A stretch of 64,000 nucleotides of DNA from Chenopodium formosanum (GCA_024500155.1 CM044875.1:17321203-17385202); one strand, 5' to 3'. Shown: positions 1-10,934, counted from the first letter of the stretch. Numbers and translations are program-made. The notes: generated by a model from the letters alone, not told the origin.

Positions 1-546
1 GTTTGTGCAAGACCCCAAAATGTGAATCTTTGAGTCTACGATTACAATGCGTGTCCTTGTAGAATTTTCAATGGCAAACTTTGTTTTACCTCCTTTACCA
101 GAAAGCCTCCCGATAGCACGAGACTTGTGACCACCTTTAAGTGTTTTAACATCCTTGATCTCAATTGAATCAACATAAAGTTCATCTATCCTCAAAAGGG
201 CAATTGCATCTGTAACATCAAAGCCAAGCATGAAGGCGTGGACAAAATCAGCGCACTTCTGCAGGTTACTTACATCAGGAGTATCGGCCCTTGTCTTGAG
301 CTCAACCTTGCGATCTTTGAAATCTTTAAGGTTCATCCTTATGTCAATTTTCATCTGCTCGTAAACTGGGTTGTAGATTTCAAGCCACGCTTTTTTCAAG
401 GGTGTGTAACGATGAGGAGGAACACCCACCTTTCTGAATTGTACTTGACCATCAGACATCTCATGAGCCCTCAAAGGCCCAAATCTAGGCCTTGGTGGAA
501 GAGAAGCAGATACTGAATTTGATGTCTCAACTTCCATGGCATTCAT
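1..546 (-). CDS. PNO1: PNO1/DIM2-like KH-domain ribosome assembly factor (5' part, runs off the window)
   Basis: This minus-strand reading frame stays open from an ATG at 546 (a second in-frame ATG is at 537) to the window edge, giving 182 residues with no stop. I recognise PNO1 (partner of NOB1; Dim2/Rrp20), a nucleolar KH protein that binds pre-40S rRNA and works with the NOB1 nuclease in 18S rRNA 3' maturation. Diagnostic stretches are PPHRYTPLKKAW (residues 43-54), VELKTRADTPDVSNLQKCAD (81-100), FVHAFMLGFDV (101-111) and the KH-like segment AIGRLSGKGGKTKFAIEN (144-161). The missing C-terminus, probably a few dozen residues, lies before base 1. No intron is seen in this part. Residues 75-78 (DFKD, between NLK and RKVE) look like a small insertion relative to plant PNO1 as I remember it, so a retrocopy or diverged paralogue is possible. 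The family call is secure; whether the copy is functional is not. Confidence 0.92.
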   Translation of the reverse strand, partial: MNAMEVETSNSVSASLPPRPRFGPLRAHEMSDGQVQFRKVGVPPHRYTPLKKAWLEIYNPVYEQMKIDIRMNLKDFKDRKVELKTRADTPDVSNLQKCADFVHAFMLGFDVTDAIALLRIDELYVDSIEIKDVKTLKGGHKSRAIGRLSGKGGKTKFAIENSTRTRIVIVDSKIHILGSCTN

Positions 547-1753
547 GTTTGTTTTTCCTCGTATTTTCAGAGAAAAACTAAACAACATATTACAAGAAGA
601 GAGAATAATGTAAGAACCTTTCACAGTTGTTAGTTATCACTTACAAATCGATTCTCTTAATACTGAAATATATCATCAAAGCAAAAATGGTACTCCGTAT
701 ACATATAACATTTCAAGTGTTATCCTAACTTCCTAAGCTCTCTTAAACATTTCAATATACCAATATACGAGTAGCATCAATCAACTAACGAAGAAAAGGC
801 GCTCCAAGAGCATTATTATAGCCGTTTTCAAGCACAAGAATAACAGGACAAGCAAGAAATCACCTTAAAGCTACTCTCTTCAAGACTTCAATTACATAAT
901 TTCAGTCATTGGATGTTAAGTCCAACTTCCGAAACTCAATCTAATTCTCTTATAAACTATTGGTATTAAAAATAGCCTTCACCAAAAGTCCAAAACACAC
1001 ATTCATTATCACAAGTATTCATTATTGTTTCACAAATGTGCAAGACTATGCTATAAAGCATCTAGACCGGAAGTATAATTGATACTCTCTCATAAACTCA
1101 AACATCCCGTGATCGATTTCGATTGCATAATGCAGATAATACACATGGTAAATTCATCACTGTAAAATAGCCTTGGTTGTATTTCCTCATACAATAGCCT
1201 TGGTTGTACCTAGACCGGAACTCCGGAAGTATAATGGATACACTCTCATAAACTCAAATATCCTGAGCTCGATTTCAGTTACATAATGCAGATAATAGTA
1301 CACATGGTAAATTCAACCCTGTAAAATCCTTTGCAATTTGCAAATTAGTAAACATTCACTAAACTATTGCCACTCAAACTATCATCATAAGACATAAATT
1401 CTTCAAGAACCCAATACATATTACATGAACATCCCATACATTGTTTTACGATTTTTCATATTTTCAATTTTTCATCCAAAATAATACTTCGTAGGATTTT
1501 TAACAAAGACTCTGAAATAAGAAAAAATCATTTTTTTATAGTTCTATACTAACAGTTACAGTAAAGGGTTGTACAAACAAAAGTAAAATTAGCAACCAAA
1601 TAAATAACACTTAATTATCAAAATCACGTTAAATTTATAGCCAATAGTTCGATGATCCGAACGCTAAATTGGCCGACTATACTGAACAATTGATTAGATT
1701 AACAATAAACCCAAGATTGTGAAATTGAAATTCAATAATTGTAGAAAAATATA
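547..1753. other. PNO1 upstream region, AT-rich, no gene seen
   Basis: About 1.2 kb between the PNO1 start and the mariner-like element. It should carry the PNO1 promoter and leader on the minus strand, but I could not single out a convincing TATA box. No open frame looks coding. A local direct duplication (1062-1328) is described separately. Confidence 0.5.
1062..1328. repeat. Imperfect direct duplication of about 110 bp, two copies
   Basis: Copy 1 (1062-1170) and copy 2 (1210-1328) both begin CTAGACCGGAA, continue with CTCTCATAAACTCAAA and CATAATGCAGATAATA, and end near GTAAAAT. Copy 2 has a short CTCCGGAA insertion and scattered substitutions. The phrase CCTTGGTTGTA also occurs twice around the spacer. 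I see no coding content. Confidence 0.8.
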
Positions 1754-1779
1754 CTCCCTCCGTTACGATTTACTCGCAA
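1754..1779 (+). repeat. Left terminal inverted repeat of the mariner-like element
   Basis: 26 bp starting CTCCCTCCGTTACGATTTAC. It matches the reverse complement of 8209-8234 at 25 of 26 positions and is preceded by the TA target dinucleotide. Confidence 0.92.
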
Positions 1780-2049
1780 CAATTACCATATATGGGTGTT
1801 ACACATTACTTGCAACAAAAAAATTTTTCCTTTTATAGTAAGTTTTTGTGAGTAAAAAGACAGATTTACCCTTACTTTTTTTTTTAAAAGATTGTTTAAG
1901 TGTTTGTTAAACACATTGCTTAATTTCTAATCTAACTTACTCTATACTAATCTACACTAACAATTCCCACCAAAAATTACCCCCTCCTCTTCTTAAATCA
2001 TCAACCACCTTTCATCTTCCCAACCACTCAATTGAATGTCTCCTCGAAG

Positions 2050-2694
2050 ATGCAGCCCAGTCTTCTCTTCTTCTGGAGAATTCTCAAGAACGAGTTCATA
2101 AACCCTAGATTTGTTCATCAATCTAATTTTCTCTCTCCTCTTCCTTCTCTGTTCTCTCTCTTCCCTTTTCTCTGTGAAACCCTAACACCATTTCCTCTGC
2201 AATTCTGGAAAAATGAGTCCCAAAAAAATGAAATCGAGTCCTTGAAGTCATCTGAGAAGGACAATGAGCGCACTCTTTACATTGCTAGACGTGGTGATGG
2301 AGTGATGAAACCTGTACGAAGGTGCTCTGCGACGTTTTCGAGGTACAAGACTGGAAAAATTAGGGCTAAGCTGGTTTACCACTCTAGCGAAGATGAGGAG
2401 GATGCTATTGTTGTAGATCCACCCAAGAAGGTGGTTGTTGAGGTGGCGGCTGTGCCAGATCTGTCTGAATCTGCTCTTGTTGTTGTTCAAGAGCCAGTCA
2501 GGGAGAAGGAGTCCCCAAAACAAGCAGACCTGAAGACGGAGGAGACTCCGGGAAAGGAAGAAGGCACCTCAACCTCTCCTAGGGGTTAGAAACGGTCCAG
2601 ATCTGTCTTCAAGGAAGACTACAGCGACTGGGATCCATGCTACCTGGCGTATCTCAGGGATAAGTACCCTAATGACTTCCCCCCAGATCTTTGA
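2050..2694 (+). pseudogene. Uncharacterised plus-strand frame inside the mariner element, with one in-frame stop
   Basis: A frame open from ATG 2050 reads through basic and then acidic sequence (residues after RTLYIARRGDG, then KLVYHSSEDEEDAI) to a TAG at 2587-2589. It continues in the same frame with KRSRSVFKEDYSDWDPCYL and ends at TGA 2692-2694. The tract SSEDEEDAIVVDPPKKVVVE and the compositionally normal continuation past the TAG suggest that real protein-coding sequence has been broken. I recognise no domain. It lies antisense to the transposase, in the element's 3' third. It may be a captured host exon or a second mariner ORF. The N-terminal 50 residues are hydrophobic, low in complexity and perhaps not coding; the true start is unknown. 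Confidence 0.4.
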
Positions 2695-2960
2695 ACAGTA
2701 GCGTAACTATGACTAAACCCTAATTGCTTTAATTTCTGTTTAATTTGGTGCTGCTATTGCTTGTTTGCTCTGAAATCTGAGTCCCTGATGTTGTCTGAGT
2801 ATGTTGGTGTGTGTTTCTATTTCAATGTTGTTGTTCATTTATCTGTTATTGATTATGATGATTAATTGAATGGGGATGTTGTACTGTATGGATGATGAGC
2901 ATGGTTTTGGTTGTCTTGCTTTTGGAATACTCATGTAGTTGGTGTTTTTGTGTTGGTGTA

Positions 2961-3119
2961 ATTGAGTCCCAAATGTTGTGTGTGTGGCTTCTGCTTTGAC
3001 ACAGTTGAAATTGAGTCCCATTGTACTCATGCTTATGTGACTGTCCCTCTGGAGAATTGGATCCCATTGTTGTGTGTGTGGCTTCTGCATTGACACATTT
3101 GAGATTGAGTCCCATTAGC
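2961..3119. repeat. Two diverged direct repeats of about 63 bp (period 95)
   Basis: Copies at 2961-3023 and 3056-3119 share ATTG(A/G)(G/A)TCCCA, TTGTGTGTGTGGCTTCTGC, TTGACACA and ATTGAGTCCCATT. The short motif GAGTCCC recurs more widely through 2780-3180. This lies in non-coding DNA of the mariner element. Confidence 0.7.
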
Positions 3120-3909
3120 TTGCTGTTTGAATGAGGCACCGAGTCCCTGATGTTGCTTGTATACTTGAGTAATTGAGTCCCCCTCTTGTGATGTGCGTCA
3201 TTGTTGAATGTTGATCCAAGTAATGAAGGGACTCTGCTGATTGTATCCCCTTAATAAAGGATGCTCCAACAATTTCATAAAGAAGTTGTTATTGAGGTGC
3301 CTTGTTAGGATGGGGTATATGTAGATGTAAACACCCGTCTGATGGATTTTTGTCATTGTTTAGATGTCTTGAGTACACTACCCCTTGAGGAGTTAATGGT
3401 TTCATTTCTCAAAAAGTGTTGAACTTTAAAAATGTACTAGCCCATATACACTTGTATGTCATGACTGCCTAATTAAACTACCTAAGTTAATTCACAAAAG
3501 ACACCTAACCATTACAAAAACAAACAAAAAACAAGTTTTACTTTTAATGGTTATGTGTGGCAGTCCATGAACTTCAAAAGCATCATTTGTCAATCTTCAA
3601 TGCCAAAAAATTGTGTCTTGCATCATCATCTTCAAAAAGTTGTCTGCTTGCATCTTTTTTAGTCAGCATCTACTTCCATCTCTTGTGTCTCTAGTTGAGG
3701 CCCTGTAGTAGGAACAAAAATTGTGTTGAGGTAGTTCACAGTGTCAGCAATGAGTTCCCTGCTTACCTTAAGTATGTCTTCCAAAGTCTCTTCCCTTGCT
3801 TGTCTTGCCTTTGACATGTGTGGTGGGTTGAAGTTATTCCCACCTTGCTTCTCAAGCACTTTTATCATGCATGATTGGAGAGTTATCCATGTGTACCTGT
3901 TGAGGGTTG

Positions 3910-5625
3910 TGTAATACCCCGTATTTTTATACGTATTTTCCTAATTAATTAATTAATTATTATTTTCTAAAAAGGGTATTTTAGTAATTTAACTTACTAT
4001 TTAAATCTTGGAGCCAAAACGATATTTGAATTTTGGCGCCAAAAGTATTTTAAAAACAAATTATTATTTTGGATAAGATTTATTATCCATTTATCCTATT
4101 TTAAAAATCAGATTATTTATATATTTTGGATATTTTAATTAAGGCAAAAGCTATATTTTATTATTATTTTAATAAGTCCGAAAATCCCATTTATTTGGCT
4201 AATAAATTTCGGATTTTCCTAAGAGAAAATCTGATTTTATTAGTTAAATTATTTAGTGAATATTTGGTATTTTATTATTTAATTATTTATTACAATAAAT
4301 ATTATTTACACAATTATTTTAATTCCTTAAAACTAGCAAAATAATTTCCTAAAGTACTAAATAGGAGGGCCGAAAATATGAGCTTAGGAAAGCTCAAAAA
4401 TTTCGGCCATCCCATGTAGATTTTGGGAAAAATATTTTTGGTAAATGGTATTTTTAATTATCTCCTTAAAATCTCCTATTTTCCTTAAATCTAATTCTCC
4501 ATCTTTTTAGTATCCAATCATTATATTTTCTTTCCATCTATTTTTCTTAATTATTCCCCAAGTAATTCCAATTTCCTTAATATTTTTCATGACAATCATA
4601 CCTTCCATATTCAATTACACACAATCTCTTCAATATCAAAACTTTCCTTAAATCTTTACTCACTTCTCCAAGTAATCCCTTAAACCCTACATACCATAAT
4701 TCTTCCCAAATTCTCTTACCATAATTCTTGCATGAGCTAGCCTATAAATACCCCTCCATACCTCTCACATTCTTCACACCAATTCTCTTCTTTTCTTCTC
4801 CTCTTTTTACACAAATCATCCCATTTATCTTTGAAGCCAATTTTTGGGCACTTCTGGTCAGTTTTTGGGGTATTTTTGTTCAAAGAAGATTGTTCCTCTC
4901 GAAAAATACTTGAGGTTAGGCTCAAGAATCACCCAATTCGGAGTTATATCGAAGGAGTTATAGCCTCTGCAAATTCTGCCTATTCTTTCCAACGAAAATC
5001 CAATTCTTCTCTTTTCCTTGGTTTCTTATCTTTTCTCTTTCTCTTCTCTTATTCAATTATTATTATTATTATTATTATTATGGGGGATTTATAAAAATTA
5101 TTATGAGTAGTTTTAATTATATAAATTAGATTTTTAATGATGTTTATGAAAATTAATTTAAAAGGTTCATGTACATATAGTTGGGGGTGTGATTATTTGT
5201 TAACCTTATATTAATTAAGGTTATATTTATTTATAGGGTGTTTTTGATCAAGCTACTTGAGAGTTCTTTTGAAGTGTTTTTGGCTAAGCAAGGATCAAGG
5301 TACGTTAGGTGGCTAGATACCTTGAAAGTGATCGATTTGAATGAGCATGTTTGAATGATTTTATGGTGATTGAATTAAATTGACTTGAATTATGGTTTAT
5401 GAAATAAAAGTATGTTTAAAAGATTGGTTTTAATAATTAAATTGGAGTATTGATTTTTATAACATGTTTTGATTAATTAATTTATTATTCATGTTTAAAA
5501 AGGATTGGTTTTGAAAGCTTGTTGGATTTATATAAAAAAAAAAAGGGAGTTTGAATTATTATTATTATTATTAAAGGTTGGAATTATTGGATTTAAAGAG
5601 GATTTATTTAATCATTGAATTAAAT
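3910..5625 (+). mobile_element. LTR fragment of family C inserted in the transposase gene (5' end to mid-U5)
   Basis: Starts TGTAATACCCCG, a typical LTR left end, directly after transposase sequence. It is homologous to 40616-42241 (same strand) and, inverted, to 21052-21545. It holds a TATA box (TATAAATA, 4743-4750) followed by conserved leader-like sequence (ATCTTTGAAGCCA, CACTTCTGGTCAGTTTTTGG, CACCCAATTCGGAGTTATAT). Similarity to the 41-kb copy fades at about 5625, well before that copy's GGGTGTTACA end, so this is a 3'-truncated LTR with no internal region. (ATT)n runs occur near 5057-5080 and 5558-5572. Confidence 0.75.
4743..4750 (+). promoter_or_regulatory. TATA box of the LTR-C copy
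   Basis: TATAAATA followed by ACCCCTCCATACCTCTCA; the same arrangement occurs at 40642-40649 in the other LTR-C copy. Conservation in two copies supports it as the LTR promoter. Confidence 0.6.
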
Positions 5626-6238
5626 TTACAAGTTTAGAGGCGCACGCAATGCGTGCACGACTATCCCCCTCTTTATACTTCGTACATAAAATTATATACT
5701 TTACTTATTTACATAAATGGCATATTGAAATAATTTATTATTCTGTATTATTTATAATTAGTAGATGTAAAAATTCATTTTAGGGATGAGTTATAAAAGA
5801 AAACCATGCAAAAAAAATCCTAGATTTACTTTTACAGGGGCTTAAATATTTTTAAGCATTGTACGATATAAATATGTGCACGATATAAATATTCATACTA
5901 ATTTTTTTTTTTAAGAATATATTCGTACTACTAATTAAATTATACTCCGTAGTATGTTGCGTTATACTTATGAACGCTGAAATATAATATGCAAAATTAC
6001 GAACACGGACTATTAAAACACTGAAATATAATATGAAAAATTAAATTACAAATTTATATCATCAAATAAATAAATAAATAAATAAATAAAAAAAGAGATG
6101 TTACCTTTCTCAATTTATAGAGCAGTTAAGTTTATAGAGTAGTTAAAAAATGGAAGTTATTTAAGGTTAAACTTTAAATAAATTTTAGTTTTTTTAAATT
6201 AAAAAAGAAATAAATTTATAGAGCTGTTAAAAAAGGAA
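5626..6238. other. AT-rich filler between the LTR-C fragment and transposase
   Basis: No coding signal. It begins near a perfect palindrome (GCACGCAATGCGTGC without its central base, about 5642-5656). It contains an (AAAT)n run at about 6063-6088 and a short direct repeat, GTTAAAAAA(T)GGAAGTTATT, at about 6143 and 6226, which may mark a small insertion next to the transposase junction. Confidence 0.4.
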
Positions 6239-7522
6239 GTTATTTTGCAGGGATAGACTGTATGACCTTAAATAAACCAAGATCTAACACATTCAAATCA
6301 TGGGATTGTGCAGGCTGGAAAACAAATTGAATGTTGAAACCATTAGCTTGTGTTGCTGCCACAAATTCTTCATCATTAGGCACTTGATGTGGCCTTGCAT
6401 TGTCCCATTGTATTACAATGTTCTTGCTTAATTGTTGTGGCCATTCAGCATGAATAGTAGGAATTATTTTGTTTAAAATCATCTCTCTAACAGCTTCTGT
6501 GTTGACACTTTGAATTGCTTTGGTTTCCATAGTCCCTGCCTCTCTGTTCTTGCTTTTTTTTCTTTGCCATTTCTTGCTTCACAAAAGGGAAAAGCCCATA
6601 CTTTCCTGAGTGAGTAGAGTCCCATCCTGTGCATACAGTGGCTTCCCTATCATCCCCATAAACATTGCCTTTAACTTGAACCTTTTTGATTGTTGTGCTC
6701 TGTATGGTACCTCTTCATTTGGTGTTAGATAAAAGGTTCTTGTCTCTGGGTTTAGGTAGAACCACTTCTCATCAATATGGATGTGATGTTGCAAATCCAT
6801 AAATGATGGGTCTCCCTCACTTGGAACAGGATGAATGTGCTGCAGCACCCATTTTAGCCTTGCTATCTTGTGATTGTCACTTAATGCTGGGTGATTGGTT
6901 GCTGTGACAACCCTAAGTCTTCCCTTTTTCTTTAACCTGTGTATGAGGACATGATTTACATTTAGAGCTGCACCATAACTTCTGTTTGTGGTTCTCTTAT
7001 ACAGAGGCACAGACATAAGCCACTCATCTGAGTATTCTTTAGGCTTTCTCCCTGTGGTGCCTAATTTTTTGCTCCTGACATCTACAACATCCCCCTGTTG
7101 AATGTGTTTTTTGATTTCTTGAAACCACCTTGTTGTTGTGGATCTGTGAACACCATGTTTTCTTGCCAATGATGACAGAACCCCTCTTGGAAGTGAGTCC
7201 CCTTTCATATTTAGCATGATATCATTAACTATTTGCCTCTTTTCTTGGATATTTAACTCTCTGCTCTGCCTACCATTGTTTGGAACCTGTTGTTGCTCAT
7301 TTGCTTCTGCCTCTGACTTTGACTCCCCTAACTCTGCTGAATCTGTTTGTTGCTGATTTGATGACTCAGTTGAGTCTGACAGTGAATTAGAATTGTTTGA
7401 ATCTTCTTGCATGTATGTGTCATACAGCTGATCTATGTTATGCTCCATAAGCAGTTGATTGATGTTGAAAAATTTATCAAACTCCTCTTCCATGAGTCCC
7501 TTTTTTTTCAGATGAAGAGGTA

Positions 7523-7768
7523 GGTGATGAAGTGGAGGTGTCTTGCGTTTTTTTGGGAGCTTTCAATGGAGCCTGATTCTATACAGAGAACTAATGCTGC
7601 AACTAACACATCAATTAGGAATTAGGACTAATTTTAGTTTAGGTTGGTGATGAAGTGGAGGTGTCTTGCTTTTTTTGGGAGCTTTCAATGGAGCCTGATT
7701 CTGTACAGAGAACTAATGCTGCAACTAACACGGCAATTAGGAATTAGGACTAATTTTAGTTTAGGTTG
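7523..7768. repeat. 123-bp tandem duplication upstream of the transposase start
   Basis: Two head-to-tail copies (7523-7645 and 7646-7768), each beginning GGTGATGAAGTGGAGGTGTC and ending TTTAGTTTAGGTT, with only a few differences (CATC versus CGGC, CTA versus CTG). It lies in the 5' leader or promoter region of the minus-strand transposase. Confidence 0.9.
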
Positions 7769-8208
7769 GTTTTTGTGTAATTTGCAAACAATGGCACTTT
7801 AAATTATGGTCTGTAATTTAACTATGGAAGTTGATTTCCCTACCCCCCCCCCCTAGAATTTTGAACAATGATGATGTATGAAACAGGTTTGGTCTTTTTA
7901 TAAGGCCCTTTTGCTATGTAAAATGGGGTTAGTGGGAAAAATTTGAATGTTGTTTGAAATTTTTTCAAATTTTGGTGAAATGTTTGGAGGGAAAAAAAAA
8001 AGAGGCAAAAAATCCCCCCTCCAAAGCTGGTAGCAACAAAAAACGGAGGGAAGAGAAAGAAAAAGGAAAAAAAAAAGGTCACATGGGTCACACACCTTTT
8101 TGGGACCACAACTTTTCCCTCCCTTTTTAATTCCTCTAATTACATACCCCTCCACTTTAATCTACCCCCTTAAAAGTTTTGCCCAGGAGTCCGCAATTCA
8201 CCCCTTTA

Positions 8209-8234
8209 TTGCGAGTAAATCGTAATGGAGGGAG
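8209..8234 (-). repeat. Right terminal inverted repeat of the mariner-like element
   Basis: Reverse complement begins CTCCCTCCATTACGATTTAC and matches 1754-1779 except one base. It is followed by TA (8235-8236), completing the target-site duplication. Confidence 0.92.
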
Positions 8235-9508
8235 TATATCTCACCTCAGAAATTGATTTATTGGAGGAGAGAAAGCTCGGTAGGCGCTTGAGCACTTCAA
8301 TGGAGGAAATAGAGGATGGAGGTAGACGAGGAGGGGTTTTAACTTTTTAGGAAAAAGTAAGAGGAAAAATCACACCAAAAAAAGAACAGAGGTAATTAAC
8401 ATTAAGGAGGGTATATATGTAAAAAAAAATTAATTTAATGGTAAAATTGTCATTAAATATTTTTTTTAAATTGTCATTGAGAGTCGGCCCAGGTTAATCT
8501 CTGAGAGAAATCTGGGCTGTTTATCTCGGGGCAAAGTCGTCATTTCGCGTGTAAAAGTAAAGGTGATTATGTCAAAAACAAATGAACGAATTTCTGCTTT
8601 TATATTGCCGCCAAGTTCTAATAACCAACTATTGTTGGATTTCAGGATAAGAGCCCGTAGATTTCAGCGACACCTTTCTTCTTCTTCAATTTGACTGGTT
8701 CTTCTTCAATTACGCCAACTGCAAACCATGCCACATATCCAATAGGTCTCGGCATCTCGCAACCATCGCTTAAATTTGCTTGACATTACCTGGTAAATCG
8801 TTGTCCTCTATCTTCTTCAACCTCTTTCACCTTTCCGGCGGAAAATTGTTAGCGACGAAGATCAAACGAAAAACCCTAGGAAAATTAGAGAAATTAGCTG
8901 GGCATGGTTAACCCTTAAGGGAAAGGTTAGTCTTCCTTCTCCATTGAAGCTTATTCGTGCTTTTCGATTTCTCCATTAAAGGTTTTTAATTTTTGCTAAT
9001 GGAGATGAGAGAATGGAGGAAGAAGAATTGGCCATGTACTGTGCGTTAAGCACTCACGGATCCTCACATAACATTAGTTTTCTCCGTCAATGTACTTTTA
9101 TTATGCCAACTTGCATAATGTCAGAACTTTTGTTTATAAAACAATTGTTTATTGCCTGGGCATGCATTTCAATGATAGTTCATTACAAAATTGCCACGAG
9201 ATAAACAATCCAAGTTTATCACGGAGATTAACTTGGATTTTCTCCGCCATTAAGTTGTTTTTTTTACATATATGTCAATAATGTAATCATTAATCAACGA
9301 GTATATTTTTTTTCTGGTGTGATTTTCATATACTCTATCGCACTCAAGGAGTCAAGGCAGAGGTGCTAGATGTTTGGATGTAGAGTATGTTCTGGAGCTA
9401 GCAAAAAGAATGGGCATAGTGAATGATGAAGCCCCAAGTGCATAGTGATTAATGAAGCTCCAAGTCCAGGTTGATAACCAAGCTATTGTCCATATTTTGA
9501 AAGGTTTA

Positions 9509-9650
9509 GGGCCTGTTCTCTTCAACTTAATTTCAATTTAGTTCAGCTCTAATCAGTTCAATTTTGTTCAGTTCAATTCCTAATATCCTTCTCTCATAAA
9601 ATATTTATTTCAATTCAGTTCAGTTCAGTTCAGTAAATTAGAACAGACCC
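9509..9650. mobile_element. Tourist-like (PIF/Harbinger) MITE, 142 bp
   Basis: Short element with imperfect inverted ends GGGCCTGTTCT and AGAACAGACCC. It is flanked by TTA on both sides (9506-9508, 9651-9653), the trinucleotide target typical of PIF/Harbinger. The interior is rich in TTCAGTTCAGTTCAG repeats and codes for nothing. Confidence 0.6.
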
Positions 9651-9779
9651 TTAAAACAACAAATGTGAATTGACAAGTCCCACTTTAGGTTTAGGTCGCA
9701 TTTTACATAATGATGGAGTAAGTGTAGCTATGCCACATTTCATTCCTCTGTAGTTAATTTTTAGCCTCTTGTTTGCACC

Positions 9780-9788
<9 letters not shown>

Positions 9789-9834
<46 letters not shown>
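9789..9834. repeat. Poly-A run of about 46 bp
   Basis: Uninterrupted A tract after ACACACAC. Its length in an assembly is unreliable. It could be a simple repeat or the tail of an old retroposed sequence; no retrogene is seen to its left. Confidence 0.9.
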
Positions 9835-9835
<1 letters not shown>

Positions 9836-9922
9836 GAGTTTGTTTAAACTTTTTAAAGAGTAGGAATTAGCTTTGTACTCTGTAGTATATTCTAGGTTAG
9901 GACAGTGTTTTTCAAGAAAACT

Positions 9923-9927
<5 letters not shown>

Positions 9928-9991
<64 letters not shown>
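9928..9991. repeat. (TA)n microsatellite
   Basis: About 32 uninterrupted TA units, a common plant intergenic microsatellite. Confidence 0.95.
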
Positions 9992-9994
<3 letters not shown>

Positions 9995-10390
9995 GAAGTA
10001 CATTGTACGAAGTATAAAACATTAATTTGAGAGCACTTATTTAGTTTATGTACTTATTAAGTTATTATTGTTCACTTTTTTAATACATTGTATAAAACAT
10101 CAATTTGAGGGTCTCCTAATGTCCTCTATTTTTCTTACCTTAATATCAAAAAAATAATAAAAATAATAATAATAAAAAAAAAAAAACCCTATAATGGATA
10201 CGTAAATACTAAAGTTGACAATAAATAGTCAAGTTGACAAGTGCCAAACACAAATTTGGTTATGTTCACTAGTCATTTTAGTCGGTCCTCTAAGGCTCTA
10301 ATCCTCTTTCAATGCCGCAACAAAGAACAAGTTCCGCCGTGCACGTCGTGGTTTATATGAGTACTTCATACGAGTACTATACTATATAGT

Positions 10391-10934
10391 AGGGGTGACC
10401 AAAAATTCAGGGTACCCTAACTTGGAATCGGAACCGCAGGTTTCAGAAACGAAATTTGCTCGAAACCGCAGGTTTCAGAATTGGAACCTGGTTACAGGTT
10501 TCGGTTCCGGATAATAATAATGGAAACCTGTTGCAACACGCTCGGGTTCCGGGTAATAAAGTTTTGGATCCGGAATCTGTAGGTAACCCTGTTAGTATAG
10601 CTTCTCTATATGGTGCATGAAACAGAATCTATCATTTAAACCCGAGTATAAAAGCCCTATATCAAAATTGTATAAAAGCCGTCCTCCTCTTATTTATTTT
10701 TCATCTTACTCTTAAAGGTTTAATTAATGGTATTAATATAAGTATTTGTAATTTTGTATTAAATATTCTAGGCAATTAAGTAACTATTAAGCTTACTTTG
10801 AAAGATAGGATACCCTGTTCCGGAATTGAAACTTGCAGGTTTCGGTTCCGGTTCCTATTTTTGGGAACCTGTTGCAATAGGTTTCGGTTCCGGATATCGA
10901 AATTATTACAAGGTACCTTGTTACGCTCACCCTC
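10391..10934. mobile_element. hAT-like MITE, 544 bp, with target duplication
   Basis: Ends AGGGGTGACC and (reverse complement) GAGGGTGAGC are imperfect inverted repeats extending about 45 bp. The 10-bp sequence ACTATATAGT lies immediately outside both ends (10381-10390, 10935-10944); hAT elements duplicate 8 bp, so part of this match may be chance. The interior repeats AGGTTTCGGTTCCGG and GGAACCTGTTGCAA in both orientations. No protein is encoded. Confidence 0.72.

Larger units (their letters stand above)
3659..7493 (-). pseudogene. Mariner-like transposase, frameshifted and split by an insertion
   Basis: DNA transposase of the plant mariner type, which cuts the element out and reinserts it at TA. 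Reading on the minus strand: 7493-6579 encodes an acidic/Ser-rich N-terminus (residues 1-70), helix-turn-helix DNA binding (about 80-135, VLSSLARKHGVHRSTTTRW), a second binding region (160-215) and the first catalytic Asp in HIDEKWF (Asp241). After frameshifts near 6590 and in an A-run near 6555, 6530-6240 carries the second Asp in QWDNARPH and the motif SHDLNVLDLG. The Asp of VLDLG lies exactly 39 residues after the second Asp, the DD39D spacing known for plant mariners. The C-terminus (IT LQSCM ... GGNNFNPPHMSK) reappears at 3907-3659. About 50 residues between the parts are missing or replaced by the insert. Confidence 0.9.
1754..8234 (-). mobile_element. Mariner-like element (plant Tc1/mariner), nested and inactive
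   Basis: The element is delimited by 26-bp inverted repeats that differ at one base and begin CTCCCTCC, the usual plant mariner/Stowaway terminus. A TA dinucleotide flanks each end (1752-1753 and 8235-8236), as expected for Tc1/mariner integration. Inside is a DD39D-type transposase on the minus strand. A 2.3-kb block (about 3910-6238) interrupts it, made of an LTR fragment plus AT-rich DNA; removing it leaves about 4.1 kb, a reasonable size for a plant mariner. A plus-strand frame at 2050-2694 is not part of the transposase. The split, frameshifted transposase makes self-mobilisation unlikely, but the intact ends could still be recognised in trans. Confidence 0.9.
8235..10380. other. Intergenic region with a possible orphan 5' exon, homopolymer and microsatellite
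   Basis: The stretch 8640-8960 is less AT-rich and reads like a plant 5' leader (pyrimidine tracts, AACCCTAGG), but I could not connect it to a coding sequence. Small frames at 9013-9281 show no recognisable protein. A Tourist-like MITE (9509-9650), an A-run and a TA microsatellite are listed separately. Confidence 0.45.

Noticed and set aside
2839..3139. Minus-strand frames with repeated SHTHN/ATHTT words
   Set aside because: They translate the 95-bp direct repeats in non-coding mariner DNA; two frames are open over the same repeat, which argues against either being real.
7840..8155. Two overlapping Phe-rich minus-strand frames
   Set aside because: They are translations of poly-purine/poly-pyrimidine runs (FFFSFFFLFPP) next to the mariner end, without protein character.
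9013..9281. Two overlapping 63-codon frames after a leader-like segment
   Set aside because: Short, overlapping, without similarity or a downstream exon; noted only as a possible orphan transcript region.
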